Below, piece by piece: positions 37,801 to 53,200 of a stretch of DNA of 64,000 nt. Location: positions 25,133,586-25,197,585 of the forward strand of contig CM041550.1 in the NCBI GenBank assembly GCA_023238725.1, in the 5' to 3' direction. The notes beneath the pieces were generated by a model. That model was not told the origin of the DNA and searched no databases. It saw only the letters and a list, made by a program, of their open reading frames with translations. A program made the position numbers and the translations under genes. Origin of the DNA: Scortum barcoo. Its lineage: Eukaryota; Chordata; Actinopteri; Centrarchiformes; Terapontidae. How positions within the stretch are numbered: the first letter of the stretch is position 1; each line of letters begins with the position of its first letter.

Positions 37801-40800
37801 TTTTATAAAACAGGAAACAGGCCTCACAGCCTGGTGGCCTGGTAGCCTGGCAGCCTGGCGCCTGCCTCACCCCTCTGGGCACTGTGCCCAAAACATCGCC
37901 CTCTACCTCCATCATCAAACCACCTCCTTAATCTATACATCAGCCTCAGCACAGAAAAATGTTGAACGCCTCCAGCAACAAAGCTTAAATGAGTGTAATG
38001 TAATCTGAAAAGGTGTGGACAAACTAGTTTTGTTTGTTCCAGTGGATATCATTGGTCCGACCTAATTTTACCTGGAACAAATTTCACACAAAGGCACACA
38101 CACAGCTCTTGCCACTTGGTAAAGGAGTGTTTTATAGGTGGCGGTTATAATTGAAAGGGTGAGCAGGTTCCGGCAAGGAGTGAGAAAACAGATGTTGCAC
38201 AGGCCATGGCGGCGCGGCAGTATGTGGTAATATGGCCTGCGTGTGTATGTGTGAAAATGTGAGTGTGTGTCTATGTGTGTGCCACCACTCTGTGGGACTG
38301 CATCGTGGGCTGGTTGTAATTGTGGGATCTGGATTTATATAGAGAGTCATAATTACAGGCGCTCCAGAGCACATCAATACAGTAAAGAAAAAAATATATA
38401 TTAAAAAGGATGGGAGGGAAGACTGTGTGTGTGTGTGTGTGTCGTGTGTGTGCGATTATTTTAAGCATTTGCCTCTGCTGTTTTAACTGAAACGGCTTTG
38501 TGGAAAATGAAAACACTTTAATTGGAGGGTTCTGTTGATCCCCAGAAGAGGCTAGCTCTCAGTGTCATCCTGACCACGATCACTATAAGGCTCTGCAAAG
38601 AATGTAGCCTTTTCTCCCATAATAGTGATTCTAAAATTGTGGCCGGGAGCTCTATGTGACACTATGTAAAATAAATCAGCATCATCATCATAGCACTTTT
38701 TTGTGGTGTGCAAAATCAAATCTGAAACTTCCAACTTCAGATCTGTACTCATGGTCTATTCATGAGTGAAAGCAGTTGGCATGTACCTGTGTTCATTGAG
38801 ACAGTAGAGCTAACAGAGAAATTCGAATTCTGCCAGCAACTGAATGATGAGCAGTCTGAGCTGGGTTGTAGCTGAGTTGGATACAGAAGCAGTGCCAACT
38901 GCTTAGCTCAGTGCCAATGCATCCTCAAACATGTAGAGAGAAATGCATCCTGGAACGAGTTAACAAACTATCTCTGCTAACAGAAAAATGCACTAGAGTT
39001 TACAGGAAAAAAAATGTTGCTTCTGCTCTCACTGACTACAAGAGAACCAAGCCAATAGCATGTGAAAGATCTTACTGCATTTTATGAATTTATGGTATTT
39101 TATTGTGTGTGTTGGAGAGGTTTGCTGTGCAGTAGTCTTCTTTGGACCATTCTGTAAATGGTTGGAGAATAGTTACTTTTGCATGTATGCGCAATACCCC
39201 AACTTGGGCCAGGAGGATTACTTGCATACCTACCAACTCAAAAAAGCTGTTATCAGCGTCCATGTTGCAGAACAAGGCTGCAGCCACTTATGTCACAATC
39301 TTTCATGTCATCAGTGGTTCACTTAAGACTTTAGTTCTCTGACTGTGTGACTTTTGTTTCTCCTGAATTTATGGTTCAAGGCAATGACTCCTTTCAGGCA
39401 ATGCAAATACTTACTTTTCTGTCATTCTATAACTTTTTATTTTTTAGATTTCTTTAAAAAAAATGCTTCCAAGAAATTAAAAATCAGCATGCACTAAAGG
39501 GATTAATGCATTCAGGAAAAACCCTGCGTCCCGCGCAGTTGGCCTCAGTGGATAATCTTTGGCTTGTCCAACTTGACCTTGTCTGGGGTAAAGCAGGCCT
39601 CAGCAAAGTCCCTCTCCATGTTGAACGCTGCTCTACGCTGGGCACCCCCCCATCATATCGCAGCTTGACTCTGTGCCAGCAGAGCCCCAAGCCTCCACAT
39701 CTTCAGCCAGCCACCCCCAGCCAGAGTGGGGAAATGTTTATTTTCCCTGCTAAATCTCACTAATACCAACACTGTGAATTTTATTAGTGAGGGGGACTTG
39801 CGCTGAATCCTCTATGAGCCCCCAGTGTCCAGCCCAAAGCCGCCGTTGTTTTCGCCAGTGTGTTTATGCACACACTTCCACCCATGTGCTCATGAACCAA
39901 CATATAGTTAAGTGTTTGTGTATGCAGTCTAAGGGGACCAGCCTCCCCTCATCCCCTCACTCCACACCACCACATCAGTACACAAATCTATCTCCCTCAC
40001 TCCCTCCGCTGCATCAACACTAAAATCTTTTTCCTTGGGATGGCAGACATTTACTTTGGCTGCTGCTTTTGTCGCGGGAGCTTCAGCATTTTCCCGCAAA
40101 CCACTCTGCTATTTCTGTGCCCACCCACCCCTTACATACCTGCTCACTCATATGCAAACAGTTGTCTGAATGCCTCCCAATGTTGAAAACCATAATGTGA
40201 CTTTATTTACACTTACAGCTGTGGTGATGTACCACTGCAAATGCTAACCATGCTTAACTGTCTGTTCCCTAATCATGGAATTAGTGTTTCAATGTCTTAC
40301 TTCTGTTGCGGTTCAGAGACCAGGTAAGTGTGGAAGACATGCGACAGGTTTTACTTTGGCACTCTGGTGACATTGAGTGAGGAAATATGGCCGTGGTATT
40401 TGTGGCTCTGCTGTGGAGAGCAATGTCATCTCCTGCATAGATGAGAGCCAAGCTAGAGCACATTTGTACAGATCTATTGTAGACAATGACTGAGAGCTTT
40501 TACAGCACAGCATCTGGGACCCCTCACAACATTTCAACAAAAAAGATAAGCATGTCCATTTTTTTGCCTTTTCTTGCAGAGTTTCACAGCCTCTATGATA
40601 TGCTACATGTAAAGCATGATTGGTCGGAGTAACCATCACAAAAATAACAGTAGTTTTAAGTAAGTATTAAGTATTAAAAGTATTGTGTTGACTGATCCTG
40701 GCATTAATCCTCCATTTGGTGAATCCTGTGTATGGAGATGATTTTCCACAAAAGAGCATGCCTGATGCCAAAAATTGTTTTAGCTCTGTAGGAAATAAAG

Positions 40801-43800
40801 TTTTTATATATGTATGTAATTAATAACAAAGCATATGACATACAAGAAGATTTGAACCAACATTTTCTTTTAGAAAGAATTTAAATGAGCCCAAACCAGT
40901 GGCCAGTTTTTAAAAAAGTAAGAAGACAATCCTAGATTTAATGACTTGTTGAAACTGATATTTGTTTAACAGTATGTCTTTGGTGCAAAATGTATTTCTG
41001 TTGTTTTAGCCCAGTCCACTCCTTTCAGTCTCCATGTCGCTCTCATCAGATAAGCACAGTGATTAATGCGTGAGAAAAACAGCATAGACAGCAGGACTCA
41101 CTTACAGAAGCAGCTAAGCGTTTCAGAGAGGCCTTTACGGCTGCTAGAAACACCATGTTAGTCTAGCAGTCCTGTCCATCACGCTGTCATGTTGCAGTTC
41201 TATGGGAGGAAAATCCAGCAAGCAGCTTGTATCTTCGAGCAACCACTTAGGTAGGTTTGTTCATATTCCTGTGTTTTAGCAATGAGTTGAGGTATGCTCC
41301 ACAGTAAATCCTAAAATTAATAAGTGGAATGGTGAGATCTGCAGCCCCGTCAAAAAAACCTTACTTATGACTGTGTTCACAACTTTTCCACCAGCACACT
41401 TCCTCACAGCAGCACTTTGTGTGAGTGTTTCATGGTTCAACCGTCTTGTAATTCACTAATCTAGGGAGGAAATGGGGGTGGGAGGGGGACGCAGGTGAGA
41501 AGCCATACTATGGGTTCACTGAGGGCTCCCAGTTTTTGCGGTGGGTCTGCTGAATATTAGTGCATAAATTGATTTTTAATATGGATTTTATCTGCGCTGC
41601 CTTCCAAAACTAACGTGGAGGGATGAAGCGCATATTTGCCACCTCTGCCACTCCTCCTCCCACGCTCTGGCAGTAAATGAGGCCTTTGATTCAGGCCGAG
41701 GCTGTCCGCGATGACCATTAGCTGGCCGCCTTGGTCAATATGGGCCCTGTATCTGGAGGCTGCAGTGGAAGAGCCTCCAGTCTGGCAGAGCGGCCCAGAC
41801 CTGACCACATCACTACTAGCATGGCAGAACACTAAATAAAAGCTGCTGGGATGGTGGCAGAAGGTGTGGACGCTGCGTTGAGGCAGGCGGGCGAGAGAGG
41901 TGGGGGTTGTGGCTATTTGAGCAAATAGCCTCGCCAAACAAGTGTGGGTAAGGCAGCACAGCGGCGGTCACTGAGGTGGTTGGAGGTAGAGAAGAAACAC
42001 GGGGAGGAGGAGGGAGGAGAGAGAGGTGGTATACAGTTTCTGCCTAACCCTTCCTCACCCATCTCTTTCAGCACGCTGTGTTTAACTAAGTGATTGAGGT
42101 AATTTAAAAGATTAACTGCCAAATGATCCCGTATCTGATTCTGTTTTTCCCCCCTCTCTGTTGTGTTTTCCTACCTGTGCGTGAGGATGCCTGCATTAGT
42201 GTCATGCAGTGACTCTGGAGAGCGTGACACAGTAGCGGTCAAAGTGGTGGGTCAGTTTTTTTTTCTGGGTGGGTGGTTGGACGGGATGAAAGAAAGAGCG
42301 AGGGCTTCGGGAGCAGAGTGAGGCGTCAGTGCCAAGGGGAGTATTTGATTATCAGGCATCGAAAAGGCTGACTTTCACGGATGGTTTTCCACTCTGTGCG
42401 CTTTCTATTCCCCATTCATAAGGGCTGAAGGTTTCTTGGATGCGTTCTGCTGCTGAAATCAAACGTCTGTTCTGGTGCCTGACCGTCATCTTGATAGAGG
42501 GCCGAGGTTCTCACTGGCATGAAAGAACAGGCTGGGCTCTGTGAGTTTGTATGCAAACACGTGTACGAGTTTGTGAGCATTTGCCTGCTTATTTGCCTGG
42601 CTGTTCAATTTTCTGTGTGCCACTGTGTGTATGTGAGTGTGTGTGTCAGTGTTAAGCTGCCATTAAGTGGACAGTGCACGCAGCCAATGAGGTAAATCCC
42701 TGACACAGAGGGAGCAGGCACAAAGGCCCTGGGGAAACACTCCTCTGCCTCACACAGTCAAATACTCTCCATGCTGCCCTTTTACGGTTACCCTGAATTT
42801 GTTTTGTAGGATGTTACTCATAATAACAGTACAAACACACCTGAAACACCATCAGAATGAGAGACACCAAGGTTACACATGTTTTTACGAGCTCCTGGCC
42901 TTGGGGCTTTCAGTGTTTATGCACCCTCATCCCTCAACTAGCTGCGGCCCCCATGATATGTATGTGTCTAAAAAGCTCCACTAGCTTTGATGTGGGGAAC
43001 TCTTCCATGAAAAAGCCTCAAGAGGCAGAATAAGAGGATGGTATCAACATGCCTGGTGCTGAGAATAAAGGACAAGATGGCTGTTAAGTTTGGCCATTAC
43101 TCTTGTACCAGCAGTGAAAGACATGTGCTTTAGTGTTACTGGGAGGTTAGTAGTAATAGTATTTCTGATATTACATGTTCCCTTTTGGATCTGATCACAT
43201 GTTTATAAAATACACTCCAAGGTTAACAAATCTTTTGAGTCTTTGGTCTCTCCTCCTACTATTTTATTTATAAAGACTGATGTGCAGGTAGAGCAGGCTT
43301 CACACTTTTAGATAAAAAAAACACCTATCTCTCTCTGTGCTGCAACAAAGCAAGATGTCTTATCCTCACCATCCACAGGGTTGATGTAATCTGGTAGATG
43401 AGCTGCAGCAGCGGCCGCCGCTGCTGCCGCCGCACTACTCTGCATCAGCAGGTCACCGTAGGGGCTTCGCTGGCTGGCACTGGCCATCAGGTGGTAGTAT
43501 TCTGTGGGGTTGGCCCCTGGTGGTGGGGGGGGGAGAGTGAACAGGGCACGATCCTTCAGGTGTTCGTGCGTCACTGCAGCAGAAAGGGGAGATACAGAGT
43601 AGGAGATAATGGAGACGAGGTTATTTTTCTTTTCTACTGGAAATAAAAATGAAAGAAAGATTGCCTCTGTCCACCTGTGCTGTAATACAGCACTGCAGAA
43701 ATTAAGTAATCAGGAGGTTAGTTCTGTCAAGGCTGTTGAAATTCCTGCCCCTGCTTCAATACAGAGGTCATAACCTGTGCAGTGATGCTGAGCATGCTTT

Positions 43801-44230
43801 GACAAATCAGGCTGGTTGACAAAAATTAATTTCGATGTTGTTTTCCTGAAATGCAGCAACATATTCAGTGACATAATTTGATTTACCCCTTGACAGAATG
43901 AAAAAAACACAGAGCAGAAAGGTTGCAAGTACTCAACAGGGGAGACAAGTGCCCTGCTTTACAGATTTGAAGATCTATGCTTGCGTGCATGCCCCAGGGC
44001 ATGAGGCGTTTGATAAAAGATGTCTGATGTCTTTGAGGCTTGCTGGGTTATGGGAAAATATCTCTAGGGAGTAAAGGAAGTAGAGGGAGGGATGGAGCAG
44101 GGCAGAGGGGGGTGGGGGGGCTAACAGAGGGAAAGAATACCACATTCCTGCACTTCTTTGGTGTTGTATATGCATTACGTTTGACAGGCTGAAGTTATAC
44201 ACAGAGTGCAGGTGCACACACACACACACA

Positions 44231-44292
<62 letters not shown>

Positions 44293-47200
44293 AATGCTGA
44301 GGAAGCCTTAAATGCTGCATGTGCACAGGTAATATTGACGTAAAATGTGTAAACACCTGCACCCAGTAAAGCCACATTTAAAAGTGTCAGAAACTATAAG
44401 AGTGAGAGATGGATTGGTTTTTCCAACATCGAACTGTGCCTGTGTCCCCATTCCTCTATTTCCTGCTCCCCCTCCTTCCCTCTCCCAGTGGGTCGGGGTG
44501 TGTGGAGGGGACAGGGGTGTGGGCCTATGTTGGATTAATATGCATACTGGTGGAAACGGGGGGAAGTGCGGGTTGGGATCGCTGGCTGGGGGCCAATGTG
44601 GGATATTGGGGGAGCAAGACCACAGTCTCCCCCACCCTCTACGCACACAGACACACACACATAATCGCACACAGAAACCAAAAAATCTGGATCCATCAGA
44701 TCCTATTAGGCCATGGCTGTAGTAACAGTGCACAGACAGTGTGTTTGTGTTCCAGCAGTAGCGACCCGGGCATATTCCTTTGGTTTCGCCATGGTTGCCA
44801 GATCACGTTACCACCTCTGCAGAGTAGCATTTTGTGTCTGAGTGTTTGTGCATGTGTGACCTCACTGCTGAACACAGAGGGATGAAAGATAGCAGCTACA
44901 CTTCCACTGGGCCAAAAAGAATTTTACAAAGAGTTACGCTGGTTAAAAAGCACCTAGTTTTTCAGATTGTAGTGAAAGTCTTTGTCTGAATTCACTCCTT
45001 GTGCACTCATTCAGTGGTTCCTATAATAAATACTCACTAGTTTACTATATATGAGAAACAAATTGAGATGTTGGACACCAATCAATCATTTTGAGTTATG
45101 ATAGGTGTGATGATAGGTATGGTGTGGCAATATAATTTTCTAAAAGATATGATGCATTGAATTGCAAGTTTGTTTAAATAGTGCACGTTATGGACACTAG
45201 CTTTTCAAGTGATTGTGCCTATACAGTGCATAAATTCACACTCAAATACAATGGCAGAGTAAAGATTGTGCAATATATAGTTAATAGGGGGTGATTTCAG
45301 ACACATTTTAAGGGTTTACTGCTACGCTAGCAGCTTGGTGGGGCTGTATTCAGGGCCAATGATGCTTTGAGCCATATTCCAGTGTCAGCAATAATGCTAC
45401 ATGCTGGTGTTTGGCAAGTATAATGTTTACCATATTCACCATCTTAGTTACGTGCTCCCTTTTACAAGCTTTACAGCTTTGCACAACTACCAGCCATACA
45501 ACCGCAATTGTGACTATTGAATTAAATGAATGAAATGAGTATGGCATTACATTAGAGACCAGGGTAATTTATATGGGTACCTTAAGCTGTCTGGGTTTCA
45601 CAAACAACCTTAAACACATGCTTGGCACCTAGGTATCTCTATCAAAGGTTTACACATGCTCCACTGAGCTTTATGGCTCCACAGACTTTATTTATGTTCC
45701 GCAGAGCTGCAGAATGCCCTCCATTTGGTGCCATACTTCCCTGCCACTTTATCAGTGACAGCATCTCTTCCGCATTGGTTCCCTTGAAAGGCGGGTAGGT
45801 ATTAGTTGCCAGCAGCGTGTGCTTGGTGATTTATTGGTGCTGGGTGCAGGCCTGTGGCTCTGCACTTCTCCAACCTGTTGTTTGAACAGGGGTAGTGAGG
45901 ACAGGTCTATCATCACATGAACTCAATAGTTTAGACACACCATGTGTTTTGGTCTGTGCTAATTTACACAACTTCTCCAGCACAGACATACATACAAGTA
46001 AGAAGGACAGATGCCCATATGGCAAAGCATAGTACAGACTGACCAGCATGCAACATCTTGAGATGCTTAATGAAACGTGTGCCTCACTACATTATGTAGG
46101 GGAAAGCTCAACTGTGTAAACTCAAGCATGTGTGCAGAGAGCTGCAGCCGAGCAGACAGAGTTGGTTTCCAGTGAACAACATACATATATTTCAAAGCCA
46201 CTGAACTCTAATCTGGCCTCCTTAAATGTTACCTAGTCAAAGCAGCTGCAGACTATTTGCTGTTTGAAAGATTTTAAACATTACTTGCAGTTTATTCTTT
46301 AGAATGCATATAATGTGTAAAATGTGTACATCATAAGAGGACTAAGGCTGAGCGTTTCCATCTCGCAAATGAATGATGGTGATTGTGACCTAACAGCTGT
46401 GAGAGTGTTTATATAATGTTATATAATTTAAAGTTAAGAATATACTGAGCATCTCCACACAAGCAAATGTGAATAACAGCATGTCATGTGGGTGTGTGCA
46501 AACATGTTTGCAGAGTATTGTTAATAACAAAACCAAATAATGCTCTATACTTTGCGAAGCTAACTGAGATATTTAATATCTCTGCTAATAAAGAAATGTT
46601 ACAACGTTTACATTTCTGATTAATGTCAGGACATGGCTATAGCAGACATTTCCTTATAATATTTATTATCAATAAATGTGTCTCTTTCATCAAATGCATA
46701 AAACAATAACAGCACAGCAGCATGCTATGTTTCTGGATAGATTCCCCACTACCATCAATATTGAGATAAACATGAAGATGGGATAAAGTCTACTGATCGA
46801 TTACTGATTTGATCCCATGATGCATCGGGCACCTCTCCCTCTTCCTCTTCCTTTGCTTCCTTTACTCATATTATGGTAGTAGTGCAAACTGGAGTCACTT
46901 TTAGAAACTGGTTAAAGTGGCTAAACTGGTTAAAGTAGTTAAATTGGCTAAAGTGTCAAAACGGTTAATGTGAATACTCTTATGTCCTGTAAAGTGCATG
47001 TTACTGCCGGAGCCCCGGTCCTCTTTGTTCTCTCCAGTCTTGCAGGTTCCTCACTGATTCTGGTTGTGGTCCATCTGTCTGAGGTTCACTGGCCTGGTGG
47101 GGACATGATCTGTGTCTGTGCTTGTGGAGAGAAGGTCGAGTGGCCCAGAGCTCCATATGAGGACATCTAGAGATGCACCTGGACTCACAGACTCATTTCC

Positions 47201-50200
47201 ATTACCTGTGATACCTTCACACATGGACTAAACCAATGAACTCAGTATAGCTACAGCTTATTACGACTCATGTATAATTCCATAATATGATTGATGATGT
47301 TCTCTGTACATGTGGCATCTATTGCACGTCTGTCCGTCCCAGGGAGAGGGATCCCTCATCTGTGGCTCTTCCTCAGGTTTCTTCTTTTTCCCATAAAGGG
47401 TTTTTTGAAGTTTTTCCTGACTCGGTTCGAGGGTCTAAGGACAGAGGGTGTCACAACTGTATGCAGATTGTAAAGCCCTCCGAGGCAAACGAATGTTTGT
47501 GATTTTGGGCTCTAAATAAATAAATTTGAATTTGATTTGATTTGAATTTGTTTCGCGTTTGATCTAATTGAAAAAGTCTCTAACATCTAGTTCTCCATTT
47601 CTGAAGATATTTAAGGTACTACTTTTCAGGCTTCTTTTCAGTGTTACTGTGGTTGAGGATATTCAGTGAGATACAGCCACTTGATGGTTTTTCCCCCTCT
47701 GTGGTATGAGCAACATCAGATTTATACATATCAGATAGATGTTATGATCAGTGTCTTGGTGGTGCTACAGCGTTGGCATGTGGGGTGAATCTTACCTTCT
47801 GCAGGGCTCAGTCCTCGAGCCGCTGAGATCATGGAGAGGGTGGGGCTGCCGTGTACTGAGCGTAGATAGTGCTCCATGTGGGGGCTGACATAAGGATGAG
47901 GAGGGCTGAACGGTGATTCACCCGTCCCGTGTGCCACGTGGGGTGATAGACGGATCAGGGAAATATCTGAGATGACTGGACTGCCTGTCAGTCCTGGAGG
48001 TCTGTGAAGGAGGATTAAAAATGAAACGTTTTAAATAAATTATAAAAAGAGGAATGTGGAGGGATAGAGGATAGTGAAAGATGGAAAAAGAAGTTGTGTG
48101 GGGAGTAAGGGATAGAGGATGAGCGCCAAGGATAAATAGAAAGACAAAAAACAGATAGTGAGGGATGGAGGCAGCTTGTTAATTTGATTACTTTGGAATT
48201 GTGCTCAGTTATCATCAAGCGTGATCTTCACTGGAATGTTCACAGACAAGCCTTAATTTCTGTTATTCCACAAAAGTGTCTACAGCCTCAATCCACTTAC
48301 ACCCTTTCCCCTTTCCCAGTCCCACAGCTAATACATAATAATTCCCTTTTGTTCACCTTCTTCTATTAAGCCCAGAGCTACAGACATGTCGAGACCGAGG
48401 GCTTTTGACTGCGAGGCTACCAGGAAGTGTGTTTTCTGTTTGTTTGGGTGGGCAAAACTACAGGGTCTCTCACATCAGGTATTACATGGTGCATGATAAG
48501 AGAGTGCAACCCGATATTCAGAACCTTAAGTAGCTGCCCATAGCCACTTTTGGCAAGAAAAAAAGAAGCCTTGTCTCAAGTTCTCCAACAGTCTTTACAG
48601 TAAATTTGTCAGCTCTGGCAGGTAATTGGCAGGCCTGCTTGCAGTAACACAGACAAGTGGGTGTTGTAATTCTCTATAGCCCTGAGGGGCTGAACACTAG
48701 ATAAAAATGTCTGCTGGCCGCTGGCAGTTGCACAACCCTTTGAAGGGGCACTAGTACTTGTGTAGACCTAGTGTGTTTTAGCCCTGATAAGTGGCCTCGG
48801 TGTGTCGCTCCCTCAGTGTGTGGTAAGAACACCTGGTAGAGAGACTCTAAAGCAAGTGGAACAGTGGCTGTTAGAAAGAAGGCACAGTGCGGCTGCTGTT
48901 TTAACTTATAAGTTGTCAATTGACACAATTTGCAGGGATTCTAATGTAAGAGGAGTTTTAGTTGAGTCTGTGCTCTGGTTGGACAGACAGGTAGGTTATA
49001 GTGCTGCACTTGACTTACAAGTTTATTTCATCCAAAGAAAAGCATACCCTGAAGACAGCACTTTTACAAATAAGGAGTGGTTCAGATACTTCATTCAGAA
49101 ATAAGATGGAAGTGTTTGATACTGATGGAAATATATCACTGGCTACAACTGATTGAGGTTAATAAACCTATGAGTGAAAATGGGTCCTCCCTTCAACAGA
49201 AATGACCACATTAATCACTTACTGTAATACTGTCCATCAGGTAGAGGAGGGCCCTAACAACAAGTAACAAATGAGTAATATGTTAGGCATTGTAGCCTCC
49301 TTTCCAAATGAGATGGAAAATAGTTACTTCAAGGTCAGTTCAGCATTTTTTATTTAAAGGTTTTGACTGGTAATTTTGCTTAACAATTAATTTACATGTG
49401 GATTTGAGAAAATTAAGTGAGTTGCTCTGTTGGTCTCACTCAAAGATTCCTTTCTTAACTTCAATCTGTTTGGGAGTGATTCCTTTGTAGAAAATATGAC
49501 CGCAGTGCATACAACAATACAATGTCATAAAAATAACAGAATAGCTGTCTTTATAAGAGCGTGAGAGCAAATGCTGTCTAAGTTGACACTTTAGCAGCTC
49601 CATGGCTGCTGTGAACACATGAGTGTTTATGTGTGTGGTTTTCATTCTTGGCAGCATCAGCTCCATGCTGTGTACACAGCGTGTGTGTGTAAGAAAGGGG
49701 GGTAGGGAATGCTTAATGTACAAGGATGAAAACATGATTTAAGTTATTCAATAAATATGGAGATAAGTCTTTGGCCTTCTGAGGGACTGTATCACATCCA
49801 ATGTTTGTACACTCTGAGTGCAAACCAAGACTAAGACTAATACAATATGTGCCTTTTGGTCAGTAAATAGTAAGGATTGTGAACGTTCAGAGTTACATTA
49901 AATATTGAAATGATGATACTATTACTACATCTTAAAAAAATTAACTCAGGGGTGTCAAATCATTTGACTCTGATGTGACTGATGTGAGTGTGACTGCTCC
50001 AGGTTGTAGTTATTGGCTGTGGCTATGAAAGGTGGGCCTTAGATCCAGCGAGCATGCTTGGCAGAACCAAACCCCCATCCTTCCTTCTGAGTTTCCTTGC
50101 TCAGTCTCTCATTCACTGTCTCTGTGCGGACGCCAACCTGCACCCGGCCCGGCCCTGCCCAGCTCAGGCAGAGCCAACCAACCCAGAGCCTCGGCCCTCG

Positions 50201-53200
50201 CTCCATTTCCAGTAAGCGCCTGCAGACTGCTGGCCTTGTCTGAGAGCCAACTTTCTGCCGTCAGGCCCACTCTTCCCCTACAAACAACCATAAAGAGCCC
50301 TCTGTTCTGGGCAGGAGGGGAGAAATGAGAAGAAACAGACGCTCCATACACAAAAACACACTTCCCTCGGTCTGCCTCTACAGCAGCATACAGAGAGCTT
50401 GGCAATGCCTTCTCAGATTAGTGCTCGGGTGCCTCACTGAAGGACTACCTGGGCAAGCTGGCACTGGTGCTGGCTCTCTTTCTTATCAGACTGGGTGACT
50501 CAAAGCTCATCATAGTACTCGCTCACTTGGATTTCCAGCATTTAGCTAATGCAAAAAGGTATAATGGAATATAGTCTAATATTTTTTGAAGAGAATATTA
50601 GAAACACCTGCCTAATGTAATACAGGAACCTTTTTAGCATGTTTCATCTTTACCTCCATCCTGGACTGATGCTGATTTAATAATGGATCACAATGAGTAC
50701 CACATTTCATTGAAATGAATGAATGAAACTTGAATGAATGAATGGTTCTAATTTTTCATATAGTCATAGAAATGCTGCATTTTTGAAGGATAAGGCTAGC
50801 ATTATTGTATAATTGACACTAAAATCTAAAAGACTGAGACTAACAATGTGTTAGTCCATTTCTCAGTACTTTCAATTGTAAAAAAAATAATGTTTTTCTA
50901 AAACTGCTGAGCATTGTAGGAGTACATAGTCTGCTCTTTTGGGGACTATATTCAGCTGCGCATTACTATACATTTGGTGTCCTACTTAGTATCTCTGGCC
51001 ACAGGACAGTGTATGTAAAATTAAGTCAAAATAAACTGCAGCATGTGTGTGTAATGGTAATAAAGGAACATGTCATCCAGTACGTGGCTCATTAATGTTT
51101 TAAACATTTCCTTGTACAATAACGGAGCTCTCTGGCACAGAGGAATCAGGCCTTGGATATGGAGGCAAAACCTGTTGCTATAACATAGTCTGAATGTATT
51201 TGTTGACAGTTAAATAACATTATGTGTTTCATCTTTTCAAGTAAATCAAATAATGGTCAAGTTAGTCTCATCATGTATGTTGATAAGTCAACATGAGCAA
51301 GCCTATATTATGAACATCCTTAGCATGCTTCATAGATGTTTGCTGGAAAAAAAATATGATCAGAACTTTAAGTGAGGGCTTGCTTTGAAAAGAAATTAAT
51401 TGAATATCTATTATAATCAACACGTCGTCTCTCCATTCTCCGACTACAGTTTTACTTTCAGCTTTTATCCATCAACAATAGTTATTTGTTTCTTTGCTGA
51501 TAGCAAACCAGCGTGTCCACACACATCGCTCCAGCTGCAGTAAATCACTCAAACAACCAAGAGTGTATATGAGGCATTGATAATAAGGTGAAATTTACTG
51601 CTGTTGCCTGTCAGGAGGCTGGAAATAATAGTCCTGTCTGGCAGGTACCATTATTGAAGCCTTGTCGATCCACCCTTTTTCTGACAAGATGTTACTTGAA
51701 GGTGTGTTTTCTAGAGGCTTCAGTCACAGAGGCTGGATTGGAAGGCCTCAGAGCCTCAGGAGAGCCCCCTCTCTTAATCAGTGGCTGCCATTTAAAGACA
51801 CTTCCATCATATCTGAACACTATGGGTGGCGCCCCTGTTGGAAACAGACTACGACTAAGAAATGGTAACACTGCTTGAATGGAGTAGAAAGTAAGAATTA
51901 TTTATTATCGCCAAATAAAAGTGTTTCTTCTTGTCACAGTGATACTACAGACAGAGGGATAGGAAACTGGTGTGAGTCAGTAGATGACATACTTTCAAAG
52001 GGTAATTGCTATTTGTCTCTGTGTTCTGTACTATGTGATTACATGCTCTCTGTTGTCCCATTGTTAAAACTCTGCTGTGAGAAAAAGTGATTTGGACATG
52101 GTACAGCTTGTTGAGCATATGAGTAACCCTATGAGTAAGTGCATACCAGACTTCATGTACATTAGATGGTAGGGGCAGATTGCACGATGATTAGCACTGA
52201 AAAAAAGTCTCTCCTTTTACATTCTAGCTGCGTATATCCAATCCTACATCAGACAGAACGAAAAGGTAATACATTTTATAGAACTTTTACGGGAAAGAGC
52301 AAAAGCATTTCTATAAGCACACAGAGTAATAGATTCAGTTTTGCTTTGGTGGTCTTCATCTTTCAAACACAAATTTGGAAATACATTCCCTCCCCTAACA
52401 TCTTTCCCACATCCAGACTGGGGGTCTGTGTCTGACAATTTTTTAAACTTTCTGTAACCGACAATCCATCAATCACACCCACTATTGTCAGCAATTGGCC
52501 ATGTGTGCAAATGAGAAACAGTAGGCACGAATTTATCTCTCAAATTCTCTTTCTCATTGTCTCTACAAGTATTTCTGTAATCATGTGAACAACCAAGTGC
52601 AACACCATGAATGTGTTTTCTGAGAGGCATTTTGCATAGATAAATTGAACTAATCTAGATTCACTATAGTGTGAATATACAAAGGATCAATGGGTCCTAA
52701 TGGGTATCCACAAGTGATTATTTAAAAACGTGTCTATCTTTATTGGCACAAGATGCCACCATGCAGCCTGTTTCCAAGCTGAGGTGTTAAAGCCACACTC
52801 CGGCTTCCAAGTTCCCTTTCTGTCTGCCTGCCTCCTGCCCTCCTGGCTGACCAACAAGTTAGAATTTGCCTCTCTGGCATTTTCCCTACTGGCTTGGGGT
52901 GGGATGAATTATGATGTGACACACTCCCTTCTGTACTTCTGGGCAGCCGCGGCGATCAAGATAAATCACCATGCTGCCCCACAGGGGACATGCTAAGATC
53001 CTGCTTTAGTTGTTTTTGGGGCCCTGATCAGGATGCTGAGGATCTGGACACAACTTGATACTGCATTCCCTGAGAAGTGAGGACTGTGTACAAAGGAGGG
53101 GCCCAGCAGAACTATGTCAGACGATGGGATTATATGCTTAAATGCGACGGGATTATACAGAGGGTAATTATCCATTATTCAGCTCTTGTTGCCGTCACAT

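Larger units (their letters stand above)
36297..43369. other. gli2 intron (7.1 kb), no gene seen
   Basis: The many short open frames lack domains and splice context. Simple repeats are at 37828-37862 and 38424-38452. Segments such as 41540-41930, with moderate GC and few simple repeats, could be conserved non-coding DNA, but that cannot be shown from one sequence. Confidence 0.4.

Noticed and set aside
42270..42285. GLI-binding site (TGGGTGGTT) for autoregulation
   Set aside because: It differs by one base from the consensus and lies in a G/T-rich repeat-like stretch; chance is the simpler explanation.
43975..44377. Open frames of alternating Cys-Val
   Set aside because: They are translations of the (CA)n microsatellite.
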